Assembly (NCBI GenBank): GCA_017408915.1
Contig: JAFQTS010000084.1
Span: 1 to 44,403, forward strand
From: Oscillospiraceae bacterium
GTDB lineage: Bacteria > Bacillota > Clostridia > Oscillospirales > Oscillospiraceae
Reading direction: 5' to 3'
DNA length: 44,403 nt
The notes beneath the pieces are model-generated. The model ran no database searches and was not told the DNA's origin. It saw only the letters and a list, made by a program, of their open reading frames with translations. This document shows positions 7,811-16,176 of this stretch, piece after piece. Every line of letters starts with the position of its first letter. Position 1 is the first letter of the stretch. A program made the position numbers and the translations under genes.

Positions 7811-8965
7811 ATGGCAAACGAGAAAAATAAGTACGAAACGGCGTATTATAACGCTGAGGAAGTGCGCCGTCAGAGCGCCGGAAAGAAAAAGAAGAAAAAA
7901 CGCAGCGGACAGGCTGTGGTGCTGTATCTTCTGTGTGTGCTGGTGGTGTCCTGCCTGCTGGCGGGCATCGGCTGGCTGCTGGTGAACGATATGTGCTCCC
8001 TCAACAAGGACTATGTGGAGGTTGCCGTCGCCATTGAGGAAGAGGACTCCATGGGCGACATCGCCACGAAGCTGAAGGATGCCGGGCTTATCAACCACCG
8101 CTGGTTCTTCAAGCTGGTGGGCGGTATGTTCTTCGATGCGAAAAAGACCATCGACCCCGGTGAGTGGACGGTCAACAGTCAAATGGACTACCGCGCCCTG
8201 ATCCGCAATATGCACGACTACGAGGCAGACCTTGTGGAGGAAGAGGGCTGGATCAGCGTTACCATCCCCGAGGGTATGATGGTACACGAGATCCTGCAGC
8301 TGCTGGCAGACAAGGGTGTTGCCACCTATGAGGAGCTGGAGGATGCTTGCGCCAACTTCGAGTTCCAGGACTATGAGTTCCTGAATGATGAGCTGCTGGG
8401 CGATATTCGTCGTATGGAGGGCTATCTCTTCCCCGACACCTATGCCTTCGACCCCGACCGCTCTGCCGTCTATGCCATCGACACCATGCTGACCAACTTT
8501 GTGCTGCACTTTGATAACGAGTTGATGGCCGATATCCGCGGCTCTGCCTATACGTGGGAGGAGATCATCACCATGGCCTCCATCATTGAGAAGGAAGGTA
8601 TCGGTGATGAGACGGAGCGTAAGAACATCGCATCTGTCCTCTACAACCGTATGAATACCACCGACCGTGAGACCTACGGCTATCTGCAGCTGGATACCAC
8701 CATCTACTACTCCCTCTATATCGAGGGCAAGGATAAGACCGACTTCGATCTGGAGAAGGATACGCCCTACAACACCTATAAGTATCCCGGTCTGCCTGTA
8801 GGCCCCATCTGCTGCCCCGGTATGAGCTCTATCCGCGCCGCTGTCTATCCCAACGATACGGATTACTTCTACTTTGCAGCAGGTAAGGATGGTGTGAACC
8901 ACTTCTTCTCCACCTATAATGACCATCTCAACTTCGTTAACAGCGACATGTATCAGCCCGACTAA
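7811..8965 (+). CDS. mltG: Endolytic murein transglycosylase MltG (YceG-like)
   Basis: The 384-residue product has a cytoplasmic Lys/Arg-rich tail, one membrane helix (about 35-60 from ATG 7811), a LysM-like region and the YceG catalytic domain. MASIIEKEG (catalytic Glu about 260), LQLDTTIYYSL and YNTYKYPGLPVGPICCPG are family signatures. MltG cleaves nascent glycan strands at the membrane and limits peptidoglycan chain length. ATG 7811 follows GAAAGGAAA; an upstream in-frame GTG (7784) inside tmk has no better site. Its stop overlaps the start of the U32 peptidase gene (TAATG), so the two are translationally coupled. Confidence 0.94.
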   Translation: MANEKNKYETAYYNAEEVRRQSAGKKKKKKRSGQAVVLYLLCVLVVSCLLAGIGWLLVNDMCSLNKDYVEVAVAIEEEDSMGDIATKLKDAGLINHRWFFKLVGGMFFDAKKTIDPGEWTVNSQMDYRALIRNMHDYEADLVEEEGWISVTIPEGMMVHEILQLLADKGVATYEELEDACANFEFQDYEFLNDELLGDIRRMEGYLFPDTYAFDPDRSAVYAIDTMLTNFVLHFDNELMADIRGSAYTWEEIITMASIIEKEGIGDETERKNIASVLYNRMNTTDRETYGYLQLDTTIYYSLYIEGKDKTDFDLEKDTPYNTYKYPGLPVGPICCPGMSSIRAAVYPNDTDYFYFAAGKDGVNHFFSTYNDHLNFVNSDMYQPD

Positions 8966-10191
8966 TGAACTGGAAAAAGCCTGAATTGCTGTCCCCTGCA
9001 GGGGACATGGAAAAACTGAAAATGGCGGTGGCCTACGGCGCAGATGCCGTCTATTTGGCGGGCACATCCTTCGGTATGCGCTCCTTCGCGGGCAACTTTA
9101 CCGATGATGAACTGTCTGCCGCCGTGCGCTACGCCCACGACCACGGGGTCAAGACCCATGTGACCGTCAACACCATGCCCCGTAGTGGAGAGGTGGACGC
9201 ACTGCCTGCCCATTTGGAGCGGCTGGACGCGGCGGGTGTGGATGCCCTCATTATCGCCGATTTGGGCGCATTCACCATGGCGGGGAAGTATGCCCCTCAC
9301 TGTGAGCGCCACATCAGCACCCAGCAGTCCATCGCCAACTATGCCGCGGCTCAGAGTTGGTTTGACTTGGGGGCAAAGCGGGTGGTTTTGGCTCGTGAAT
9401 TGAGCCTCCAAGAGGTTGCCGAGATTCGCCGCCGTACCGATCCTCAGCTGGAGATCGAGGTGTTCGCCCACGGCGCTATGTGCGTGTCCCATTCGGGAAG
9501 ATGCCTGCTTTCCAACTATATGACAGGCCGCGATGCCAACCGTGGTGCTTGCGCCCAGCCCTGCCGCTACCAGTACGCACTGGTGGAGGAGAAGCGCCCC
9601 GGCGAATATTTCCCCGTGTTCGAGGACGAGACGGGGACGTACATCATGAACTCCCGGGATATGTGTATGATCGACCATTTGGACGATCTCATGGAGGCGG
9701 GTGTGGACTGCCTCAAGATCGAGGGAAGAGCCAAGTCCGCCTACTATGCCGCCATCGTTACGGGCGCATACCGCCATGTGTTGGACGATGTGGCGGCAGG
9801 CCGCCCCATTGATCCCGTGTGGCGCGACGAGGTGGAGCATGTAAGCCACCGCCACTATGCCACGGGCTTTTTCTATGGCCCGCCGGGACAGTACTATGAA
9901 AACTCCCGCTACATCCGCGATTGGCAGATCTGCGCCGTGGTGACGGACTGTGACGAGGATGGCAACGCTACCTTGAGCCTCCGCAACAAGTTCGCCGCAG
10001 GAGATGTGCTGGAGGTGGTGGGCCCCGACACCAAGCCCTTTACCATCACCGCAGAGCCTATGGTGGACAGCGAGGGCAATGAGCTTCAAGAGGTGAAAAC
10101 GCCCCAAATGGTGTTCCGCATGCGCCTTCCCAAGGCTGTGCCGCCCATGAGCTTCCTCCGCCGCGCCGCCGACTTGAGCGCGAAAGACTAA
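8965..10191 (+). CDS. U32 family peptidase (TrhP/RlhA-like RNA hydroxylation factor)
   Basis: The 408-residue product begins with ELLSPAGDMEKLKMAVAYGA, the U32 TIM-barrel signature. It carries the cysteine set GAMCVSHSGRC and RGACAQPCRY (about 170-200), thought to hold an Fe-S cluster in this family. Family members TrhP and RlhA use prephenate-derived chemistry to hydroxylate tRNA U34 or 23S rRNA; others are annotated as collagenases. In B. subtilis mltG (yrrL) also precedes trhP1/trhP2, which favours a tRNA role, but the intervening methyltransferase gene (yrrM/trmR) is absent here. The start codon overlaps the mltG stop by one base. Confidence 0.9.
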   Translation: MNWKKPELLSPAGDMEKLKMAVAYGADAVYLAGTSFGMRSFAGNFTDDELSAAVRYAHDHGVKTHVTVNTMPRSGEVDALPAHLERLDAAGVDALIIADLGAFTMAGKYAPHCERHISTQQSIANYAAAQSWFDLGAKRVVLARELSLQEVAEIRRRTDPQLEIEVFAHGAMCVSHSGRCLLSNYMTGRDANRGACAQPCRYQYALVEEKRPGEYFPVFEDETGTYIMNSRDMCMIDHLDDLMEAGVDCLKIEGRAKSAYYAAIVTGAYRHVLDDVAAGRPIDPVWRDEVEHVSHRHYATGFFYGPPGQYYENSRYIRDWQICAVVTDCDEDGNATLSLRNKFAAGDVLEVVGPDTKPFTITAEPMVDSEGNELQEVKTPQMVFRMRLPKAVPPMSFLRRAADLSAKD

Positions 10192-10200
10192 CCATCATCA

Positions 10201-10227
10201 AAAGACCGCCTGCGGGCGGTCTTTTTG
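10201..10227 (+). terminator. Terminator of tmk-mltG-U32 operon
   Basis: AGACCGCC (10203-10210), loop TGCG, GGCGGTCT (10215-10222), then five T's in all. Nearly the same stem is reused after the HIT gene at 13658-13677. Confidence 0.92.
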
Positions 10228-10258
10228 TGATTGTGCCTAAAAAAACTCCACTTTCCCG

Positions 10259-10286
10259 TTGACAATGACGAAAGATGTGGTAGAAT
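10259..10286 (+). promoter_or_regulatory. Promoter of T-box/alaS transcript
   Basis: Consensus TTGACA (10259-10264), 16-bp spacer, TAGAAT (10281-10286). The leader from about 10293 is the T-box. Confidence 0.78.
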
Positions 10287-10294
10287 AATTGCAT

Positions 10295-10524
10295 ACGCAA
10301 AAGCGATGAGGAAACCAGTTCGCCCGTGCCGCCCAGAGCGAGAAGGGGATAGTGCAAGCCCTTCGGGACAGGTTAAGCGGACAGCCACTTCCGAGCTGAC
10401 GGTGATGAGCCGTCCGATTTGTCCCCGATAGAGGACTTCTTGAGATGATGGCATTTGCCGTCAAATTAGGGTGGTACCGTGAAGCTGCGCTTCGCCCCTA
10501 TGTGTGGGGCGGGGCGTTTTTTGT
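10295..10524 (+). promoter_or_regulatory. T-box riboswitch, alanine specifier GCC
   Basis: This is the leader that senses uncharged tRNA-Ala upstream of alaS. Visible elements are: a conserved stem I distal region CCAGAGCGAG...GGGGATAGTGCAAG (10336-10365); the specifier GCC at 10384-10386 followed by ACTTCCGAGCTGA, matching the usual XXX-AC-N4-GAG context; the T-box core TTAGGGTGGTACCGTG (10467-10481) with UGGU at 10472-10475; and a terminator CGCTTCGCCCC (10488-10498)/GGGGCGGGGCG (10506-10516) plus six T's. UGGU should pair with the ACCA end of tRNA-Ala. Uncharged tRNA favours the antiterminator and alaS read-through. Confidence 0.93.
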
Positions 10525-10566
10525 TTAGGTAATTCAAAAATTTAGAATAGAAAAGGAGTAACCATT

Positions 10567-13266
10567 ATGTCTCATCCCTATCATGGTCTCAACGAACTGC
10601 GCGAGATGTTCCTGCGCTTTTTTGAGACGAAAGACCATCTGCGTCTGCCCAGCTTTTCCCTGATCCCTCAGAACGATGCCAGCCTCCTGCTCATCAACTC
10701 CGGCATGGCGCCCATGAAGCCCTACTTCACCGGCGAGCAGGTGCCTCCCCGCCGCCGCGTCTGCACCTGCCAGAAGTGCATCCGTACCGGCGATATTGAG
10801 AATATCGGTAAGACCGCACGCCACGGCACCTACTTTGAGATGCTGGGTAACTTCTCCTTCGGCGACTACTTCAAGCGCGAGGCCATTCACTGGTCTTGGG
10901 AGTTCCTGACCTCCCCCGAGTGGGTGGGTTTGGAGCCCGATCGTCTGTACCCCTCCGTGTTCGAGGGCAACGAGACTACCCCCGCCGATGACGAGGCTTT
11001 CGACATCTGGAACAAGGAGATCGGCATCCCCGCTGAGAACATTTTCCGTTTCGGTAAGGCCGACAACTTCTGGGAGCACGGCTCCGGCCCCTGCGGCCCC
11101 TGCTCCGAGATTTACTACGATCGCGGCATCGAGTACGGCTGCGGCAAGCCCGACTGCACCGTGGGCTGCGACTGCGACCGCTATATCGAGGTGTGGAACA
11201 ACGTCTTTTCCCAGTTTAACAACGACGGCAACAACAACTACACGGAGCTGAGCCAGAAGAACATCGACACCGGCATGGGTCTTGAGCGCCTTGCCTGCGT
11301 GTGCCAGAATGTGAAGAGCCTCTTCGATGTGGATACCGTTATGAACATCACCGATAAGGTCTCCGAGATCACCGGTGCTCACTACGGTGAGAGCGAGAAG
11401 AAGGATGTTTCTCTCCGCATCATCACCGACCACATCCGCTCCGCCGCCTTCATGATCTGCGACGGTGTCCGTCCCACCAACGAGGGTCGCGGCTACGTGC
11501 TGCGCCGTCTGCTGCGCCGCGCTGCCCGTCACGGTAAGCTGCTGGGCGTCAACGATCCCTTCCTCTTCAATGTGGTGGAGACCGTTATCCACGAGAACGA
11601 GGGTCACTATCCCGAGCTGCGCGAGCGCGCTGAGTATATCACCAAGGTCATCCGCGTGGAGGAGGAGAACTTTGCCAAGACCATCGATGCCGGTATGCGC
11701 ATCTACAACGAGATGATGGCTGCTCACAAGGCCAAGGGCGACACCGTCTTCTCCGGCGAGAACGCCTTCGATCTGGCTGCTACCTACGGTTTCCCCATCG
11801 ACCTCACCATCGAGATGGTGGAGGACGAGGGCATGAGCGTGGATATGGACGCCTACTACGCCAAGCGCGAGGAGGACAAGGTGCGTGCCCGTGAGGCTCG
11901 TAAGGCACTGGGCGATCTGGGCTGGGCCGGCGTGGAGTTCGGTCAGGACATGCCCGCCACCGAGTTCGTGGGCTATGACTACGATGCCATCGACGATGCC
12001 AAGGTGCTGGCAATCGTCTCTGACGGCGAGCATGTGGACGAGATCGTGGCCGGTATGGATGCCATCGTGGTGCTGGATCAGACCCCCTTCTATGCTGAGA
12101 TGGGCGGTCAGACCGCTGACCACGGCTATCTCTGCGACAGCGCCGACGAGAGCGTGGAGAATTTGGAGGGTAAGGGCAACGCTCTGTCCTTCGAGGTCAA
12201 CAACGTGCAGAAGAATAAGGGCGACAAGTATATGCACTACGGAAAGCTGCTGCGCGGCAGCTTGAAGGTGGGCGATACGGTCACTGCTTCTATTGATACC
12301 GAGCGCCGCGCCGCCATTCGCCGCGCCCACAGCGCTACCCACCTGCTGGATGCCGCCCTTATGAAGATCTTGGGCGACCATGTCCATCAGGCAGGCTCTT
12401 TGGTTGAGCCCGATCGTCTCCGCTTCGACTTCAGCCACTTTGAGGGCGTGGACGCGCACACCCTGCAGCTGATCGAGAACTTGGTGAACAGCTGGATCAT
12501 GGCAGGCCACAGCGTCGTCACCGAGGAGCTGCCCATTGAAGAGGCCAAGCAGAAGGGCGCAGTTGCCACCTTCGGCGAGAAGTACGGCGATGTTGTCCGC
12601 GTGGTGGAGATGGGCGATGTGTCCGTGGAGTTCTGCGGCGGTACGCATCTCGACAACACCGCTAAGGTCGGCTCTTTCCGCATTGTGTCCGAGGGCAGCG
12701 TGGCCTCCGGCGTGCGCCGTATCGAGGCCGTGGTGGGCGCTGAGGCTCAGCTGAGCATGATGAATGACCGCGAGAAGCTCCGTGTGGCTTCCGGTCTGCT
12801 GAAAACCTCTCCCGACCTGCTGTGCGGTCGTATCGGTGACCTCCTGGACGAGATCCGCGAGTACAAGCGTCAGATCGAGCAGTTCAAGGCCAAGGCCTCT
12901 GCCGGCGGCGCTGACGATATGCTGAAGAATGCCGAGGATGTGGGCGGTATCCATGTGGTCACCGCCACCGTCACCGAGGGCGATGCCAACAGCCTCCGTC
13001 AGCTGGGCGATCTGCTCCGCGATAAGGACAGCGCCGTGGTGGCCGTTATCGCACTGGTGAACGAGAAGCTGAGCCTGCTGGCTGTCTGCGGTAAGGATGC
13101 TGTTGCCAAGGGCATCAAGGCCGGCGACATCATTAAGACCATCGCCCCTATCGTGGGCGGTAAGGGCGGCGGTAAGCCCGACAGCGCCATGGGCGGCGGC
13201 AGCGATAAGTCCAAGGTCAACGAGGCTTTGGCTGCTGTGAAGCCCTTCGTCAGCGAGAGAGTGTAA
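10567..13266 (+). CDS. alaS: Alanyl-tRNA synthetase
   Basis: A full-length class II synthetase of 899 residues that charges tRNA-Ala. Visible are motif 2 around RHGTYFEMLGNFSFGDYFKR (about 85-104), the motif 3 region NIDTGMGLERLA, the editing-domain zinc site HSATHLL (about 593-599) with FCGGTHLDNT (about 690-699), and a C-terminal DHHA1 domain ending GGGKPDSAMGGG. An AAAGGAG ribosome site precedes ATG 10567. Expression is controlled by the T-box leader. The short gap to the HIT gene (33 bases, own ribosome site, no terminator) suggests one transcript. Confidence 0.97.
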   Translation: MSHPYHGLNELREMFLRFFETKDHLRLPSFSLIPQNDASLLLINSGMAPMKPYFTGEQVPPRRRVCTCQKCIRTGDIENIGKTARHGTYFEMLGNFSFGDYFKREAIHWSWEFLTSPEWVGLEPDRLYPSVFEGNETTPADDEAFDIWNKEIGIPAENIFRFGKADNFWEHGSGPCGPCSEIYYDRGIEYGCGKPDCTVGCDCDRYIEVWNNVFSQFNNDGNNNYTELSQKNIDTGMGLERLACVCQNVKSLFDVDTVMNITDKVSEITGAHYGESEKKDVSLRIITDHIRSAAFMICDGVRPTNEGRGYVLRRLLRRAARHGKLLGVNDPFLFNVVETVIHENEGHYPELRERAEYITKVIRVEEENFAKTIDAGMRIYNEMMAAHKAKGDTVFSGENAFDLAATYGFPIDLTIEMVEDEGMSVDMDAYYAKREEDKVRAREARKALGDLGWAGVEFGQDMPATEFVGYDYDAIDDAKVLAIVSDGEHVDEIVAGMDAIVVLDQTPFYAEMGGQTADHGYLCDSADESVENLEGKGNALSFEVNNVQKNKGDKYMHYGKLLRGSLKVGDTVTASIDTERRAAIRRAHSATHLLDAALMKILGDHVHQAGSLVEPDRLRFDFSHFEGVDAHTLQLIENLVNSWIMAGHSVVTEELPIEEAKQKGAVATFGEKYGDVVRVVEMGDVSVEFCGGTHLDNTAKVGSFRIVSEGSVASGVRRIEAVVGAEAQLSMMNDREKLRVASGLLKTSPDLLCGRIGDLLDEIREYKRQIEQFKAKASAGGADDMLKNAEDVGGIHVVTATVTEGDANSLRQLGDLLRDKDSAVVAVIALVNEKLSLLAVCGKDAVAKGIKAGDIIKTIAPIVGGKGGGKPDSAMGGGSDKSKVNEALAAVKPFVSERV

Positions 13267-13299
13267 GGAATTCCCTAAAAAGGAAAGGAGATACGATCT

Positions 13300-13641
13300 A
13301 TGCGTAACGATTGTTTGTTCTGCGCCATCATCGATGGTGACATCCCCAGCAAGAAGGTCTATGAGGACGATCTCTGCTACGCCTTCTATGACATCGAGCC
13401 TCAGGCTCCCGTCCACTTCCTTGTGGTGCCTAAGGAGCACATCTGCTGCGCCCGCAAGATCGACGAGACCAACGCTGCGGTGGTTGCCCACTGCTTTGCC
13501 GCCATCGCCAAGATCTGCAAGGAGCTGGGCTGCGAGGATTACCGCATCGTCAACAACTGCGGCGATCAGGCAGGTCAAACTGTGAAGCACCTGCATTTCC
13601 ATGTGCTGTCCGGCCGCGACATGACCTGGCCTCCGGGCTAA
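13300..13641 (+). CDS. HIT-family (HINT) purine nucleotide hydrolase
   Basis: The 113-residue product has the HINT N-terminal Cys pair (CLFCAIIDGDIPSKKVYE), the histidine triad HLHFHV (about 100-105) and the C-terminal RDMTWPPG typical of Hint proteins. Hint enzymes hydrolyse AMP-N phosphoramidates, including aminoacyl-adenylates released by synthetases. That makes its place directly behind alaS functionally sensible, though this is inference. Start ATG 13300 has AAAGGAG 8 bases upstream. A terminator follows 14 bases after the stop. Confidence 0.94.
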   Translation: MRNDCLFCAIIDGDIPSKKVYEDDLCYAFYDIEPQAPVHFLVVPKEHICCARKIDETNAAVVAHCFAAIAKICKELGCEDYRIVNNCGDQAGQTVKHLHFHVLSGRDMTWPPG

Positions 13642-13654
13642 GAGACCGAATTGG

Positions 13655-13682
13655 AAAAGACCGCCTTCGGGCGGTCTTTTTT
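13655..13682 (+). terminator. Terminator of alaS-HIT operon
   Basis: AGACCGCC (13658-13665), TTCG loop, GGCGGTCT (13670-13677), with a T-run to 13682. The stem is identical to the terminator at 10203-10222. Confidence 0.92.
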
Positions 13683-13709
13683 CTGCGCTGATTGTTTACA
13701 CCTTGTTAC

Positions 13710-13738
13710 TTGTTTCTCCCTTGCCAATATGCTACAAT
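13710..13738 (+). promoter_or_regulatory. Promoter of DUF2974 hydrolase gene
   Basis: TTGTTT (13710-13715), 17-bp spacer, TACAAT (13733-13738). Confidence 0.65.
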
Positions 13739-13772
13739 ATGCCAAAATGAAGGAAAGGAAGGTCACAGGGCC

Positions 13773-14957
13773 ATGGATAAAAAGCAGCAGCATCATACGG
13801 TGATGGACTATCTCCGCTGGCGCGGTGACCTCACCTTTGCCGCCGACCCCTTCAACGAGGTGGATCAGCTGATTTTCTGCATCATCGCTTACCTCAATTT
13901 CCGCCGTTTTCCCTCCCTTACGACGGTGAAGGCGGGGGAGGCGACGTCCCTCCGTACCCTCGCGCCGCTCATGCGCAGTGAGGACGAGCAGCAGGGGCTT
14001 TCTCAGTTGGAGTATCTCCCCCTCCTCCGCGCTACGGCGGAGAGCCGCCGCTTTGGTGAGGTGGGCATCTTCGGCTACGTGACGGAGAAGGATATTTCCG
14101 AGGAAAAGCAGTTCGATGCTGTGACGTTCCGTCTGCCCGACGGCAGTCTCTTTTGCGCCTTCATGGGTACGGACACCTCTATCATCGGCTGGAAAGAGGA
14201 CTTGAATTTGAGCCATCTTCCCGCCGTTCCCGCCCAGCGGCGGGCGGTGGCGTATGTGGAAGCGATCGCCGCTGCCAACCGCGGCAGACTGCTGCGCCTT
14301 GGCGGTCACTCCAAGGGCGGCAACTTGGCCATGTATGCCGCCCTCAACGTGTCGTCCCGTGTGCAAAAGCGCATTGCGGCGGCCTATAATAACGATGGCC
14401 CGGGTTTTGCCGTATCTCCGTGGAAAGAGGAGCGTAATCTCCCTATGGCGGAGCGCATCCACAGCTATATCCCAGCCGAATCCATCGTAGGTGTCCTTTT
14501 GCAGCAGCAGGAGAACTATACGGTCATCCACAGCGACCAGCACTTTTTGCTGCAGCATGAGCCCATGTCATGGAGCGTCATGGGCAATCGCTTCGTTACC
14601 TTGCCTCAGCGCTCCCAGTTGGGGCAGATCAGCGAGCGATTGGCAGACAAGTGGGTGGAAGAACTGAGCCTTACCGAGCGCCGCGCCTTTTCCGATGCTC
14701 TCTATGAACTTCTCAGTAACGGCGGGCAATACGCCACCTTGGAGGAGGTGTGGCAGCACGGCGGCGAGCTGCTGCGGCGCTACCACGAAAGCAAAGAGGA
14801 AAAGAGCGCCATCCACGCCGCCGCTGACCGCTTTACGCAGCTGTGGAAAGAGGAGATGAAGCGCCACGCGGAGAAGGAACTGAAAGAGGCGCGGCAGGGC
14901 ATGAAGGAGACGGCAGATGCCCTGCGCCGCCGTCTGTTGGAGAAGAAAAAGAAGTGA
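13773..14957 (+). CDS. DUF2974 (Mbeg1-like) alpha/beta hydrolase
   Basis: The 394-residue product starts at ATG 13773 (AAGGAAGG upstream); a longer in-frame extension to 13692 would overlap the promoter and was rejected. The N-terminus MDYLRWRGDLTFAADPFNEV-DQLIF is typical of DUF2974. The lipase-like nucleophile elbow is GGHSKGGNLAMYAA, and FMGTDTSIIGWKEDLNLS is the strand and oxyanion-side segment seen in class 3 lipase relatives. The C-terminal third is highly charged (KEEMKRHAEKELKEARQG) and probably helical. The substrate is unknown; it is likely cytoplasmic, with no signal peptide. The next gene starts 13 bases downstream. Confidence 0.88.
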   Translation: MDKKQQHHTVMDYLRWRGDLTFAADPFNEVDQLIFCIIAYLNFRRFPSLTTVKAGEATSLRTLAPLMRSEDEQQGLSQLEYLPLLRATAESRRFGEVGIFGYVTEKDISEEKQFDAVTFRLPDGSLFCAFMGTDTSIIGWKEDLNLSHLPAVPAQRRAVAYVEAIAAANRGRLLRLGGHSKGGNLAMYAALNVSSRVQKRIAAAYNNDGPGFAVSPWKEERNLPMAERIHSYIPAESIVGVLLQQQENYTVIHSDQHFLLQHEPMSWSVMGNRFVTLPQRSQLGQISERLADKWVEELSLTERRAFSDALYELLSNGGQYATLEEVWQHGGELLRRYHESKEEKSAIHAAADRFTQLWKEEMKRHAEKELKEARQGMKETADALRRRLLEKKKK

Positions 14958-14969
14958 GGAACGAGAGAG

Positions 14970-15407
14970 ATGGACAAGAAGCAAGCATGGATTGAACTGG
15001 TGGAGCGGAAGTCGAAGCACTACCTCAACTTAGGGGACGGCGGTTTCGATGAACATATGAAGGCGCATTTGGTGGACTGTAACTACGAGGAGCAGTCCGT
15101 CACCTACCGCTTTGAGACCCAGAAATGGCAGATCAACGAGCGGGGCGGTATCCACGGCGGCGCCATTGCGGGCATGTTCGACACCGCCTTTGGCGTGGTG
15201 GCGAATCTCACCGCAGGGGATAACGAGGCCACCACTACCGATATGACCATCTCCTTCCTCCGTGGGGTGGAACTGGGCATGGAGGTGGACTTGAAGGTCT
15301 ACATCGTCAAGGCAGGCCGAAGCCTCATTCGTCAGCGTGGTGAGCTCTACGATGCCGCCACGAAGAAGCTGCTGGCAACAGGCAGCGGCAGCTGGATGCC
15401 CCTGTAA
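14970..15407 (+). CDS. Hotdog-fold thioesterase (PaaI/YdiI-like)
   Basis: The 145-residue single-domain hotdog protein contains GGIHGGAIAGMFDTAFG (about 54-70), the HGG motif plus an acidic catalytic residue in the central helix, and TTDMTISFLRGVELG (about 85-99), the strand after the active site. Such enzymes hydrolyse acyl-CoA or aryl-CoA thioesters; the substrate cannot be assigned. It is likely co-transcribed with the preceding DUF2974 hydrolase (GAGGAACGAGAGAG ribosome region). An 18-bp-stem bidirectional terminator follows. Confidence 0.9.
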   Translation: MDKKQAWIELVERKSKHYLNLGDGGFDEHMKAHLVDCNYEEQSVTYRFETQKWQINERGGIHGGAIAGMFDTAFGVVANLTAGDNEATTTDMTISFLRGVELGMEVDLKVYIVKAGRSLIRQRGELYDAATKKLLATGSGSWMPL

Positions 15408-15411
15408 GCAG

Positions 15412-15456
15412 AAAATACGGCACATTCGATCAGTACTGTCGGATGTGCCGTATTTT
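15412..15456. terminator. Long bidirectional terminator
   Basis: AAAATACGGCACATTCGA (15412-15429) pairs with TCGGATGTGCCGTATTTT (15439-15456), one G-T wobble, nine-base loop. It separates the thioesterase operon from the converging toxin-antitoxin operon, and its last two bases overlap the toxin gene end. Confidence 0.88.
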
Positions 15457-15781
15457 ACATTGTCTTTATTATTTCATCAAGATTTCTCTTGCCGTAAACG
15501 ATACGGATGATAGAGATCACTTTTTCTTCGTAATGGGCTTTGTAGTAAATGACATAATGATCAACTGAAAGTTTACGAATCGTCTTGTCGGCTAAAAAGT
15601 CGTTATCAACGGGTGCGCCGGAATCAGGGAAGATGCGAACCATATCGATCAGCTCAAAGAGTTTTCTGCCAAGATTCTGTGCAGCGTTGGGATTGGCTAA
15701 ATCTACCGCTATGTAGTGCAGGATTTCATCCAAGTCCTGCACTGCTTTCTCGGTGAAGCGATAGGAATACTTACACTCCAT
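15455..15781 (-). CDS. RelE/ParE-family toxin of type II toxin-antitoxin pair
   Basis: The 108-residue product shows the RelE/ParE pattern: a helical N-terminus SYRFTEKAVQDLDEILHYI, then FPDSGAPVDNDFLADKTIRK and a terminal beta-sheet core DHYVIYYKAHYEEKVISIIR with IVYGKRN. The closing VYGKRNLDEII resembles YoeB/ParE-type ends. RelE-like toxins cleave mRNA at the ribosome, while ParE-like toxins poison gyrase; sequence reading alone does not decide. The ORF overlaps the antitoxin gene by 11 bases on the same strand, the usual coupled antitoxin-first order. Confidence 0.9.
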   Translation of the reverse strand: MECKYSYRFTEKAVQDLDEILHYIAVDLANPNAAQNLGRKLFELIDMVRIFPDSGAPVDNDFLADKTIRKLSVDHYVIYYKAHYEEKVISIIRIVYGKRNLDEIIKTM

Positions 15782-16025
15782 ACTTCTCCACCATTCTTGC
15801 TCTTACAGAATCACCGTCTACGGTTTTGCTGTTCTCAAGATCGGAAAGGCCGTCATTCACAAGCTTTGCCTCGTAAATCTTGCCAATTGTTTTTTCATAG
15901 TACTCAATATCCATCACAACAAGCCTACCATAGCCGTTTTTTGTGACGAACACAGGGCCGCCTGCAGCACAACGGCGTTCAATTTCAACGGTGTTTTTGA
16001 GATCGCGCATGGGAATGATCGTCAT
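15771..16025 (-). CDS. Phd/YefM-family antitoxin
   Basis: The 84-residue product begins IIPMRDLKNTVEIERRC and continues GGPVFVTKNGYGRLVVMDIEYYE, the Phd/YefM DNA-binding fold (variant of NGR-x-x-V-V-x-x). The C-terminal half is charged and probably unfolds around the toxin. GGAGG lies about 10 bases before ATG 16025. It would repress its own near-consensus promoter, with help from the toxin, as is usual for the family. Confidence 0.92.
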   Translation of the reverse strand: MTIIPMRDLKNTVEIERRCAAGGPVFVTKNGYGRLVVMDIEYYEKTIGKIYEAKLVNDGLSDLENSKTVDGDSVRARMVEKYGV

Positions 16026-16065
16026 AATGCAATACCTCCATTAATAGGATGTGCTTTGTGTCTAA

Positions 16066-16094
16066 ATTATATGCCAAATTAAGCCACAAGTCAA
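16066..16094 (-). promoter_or_regulatory. Promoter of toxin-antitoxin operon
   Basis: Minus strand: TTGACT (16094-16089), 17-bp spacer, consensus TATAAT (16071-16066). Strong, as expected for an autorepressed antitoxin operon. Confidence 0.85.
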
Positions 16095-16130
16095 TAGCGT
16101 TTGAGGAAAGATTCCCTGTAAAACCATAGA

Positions 16131-16165
16131 ACAACGACCCGAAGGGATGTCCTTCGGGTCGTTGT
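16131..16165 (-). terminator. Terminator of rhomboid gene
   Basis: A perfect 15-bp stem ACAACGACCCGAAGG (16131-16145)/CCTTCGGGTCGTTGT (16151-16165) with five-base loop, just after the rhomboid stop on the minus strand. The T-tract on minus is interrupted (TTCTATGGTTTT). Confidence 0.8.
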
Positions 16166-16176
16166 AGTTTTCGTTT

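Noticed and set aside
7445-9067. 540-codon minus-strand frame opposite tmk and mltG
   Set aside because: Composition is His/Gly/Val-rich with no family features, and it lacks a plausible ribosome site. The plus-strand genes explain the region fully.
10534-13602. 1022-codon open frame antisense to alaS
   Set aside because: Long but low-complexity in His, Leu, Ala and Asp, with no recognisable domain. It is a mirror of the strongly biased alaS codons on the other strand.
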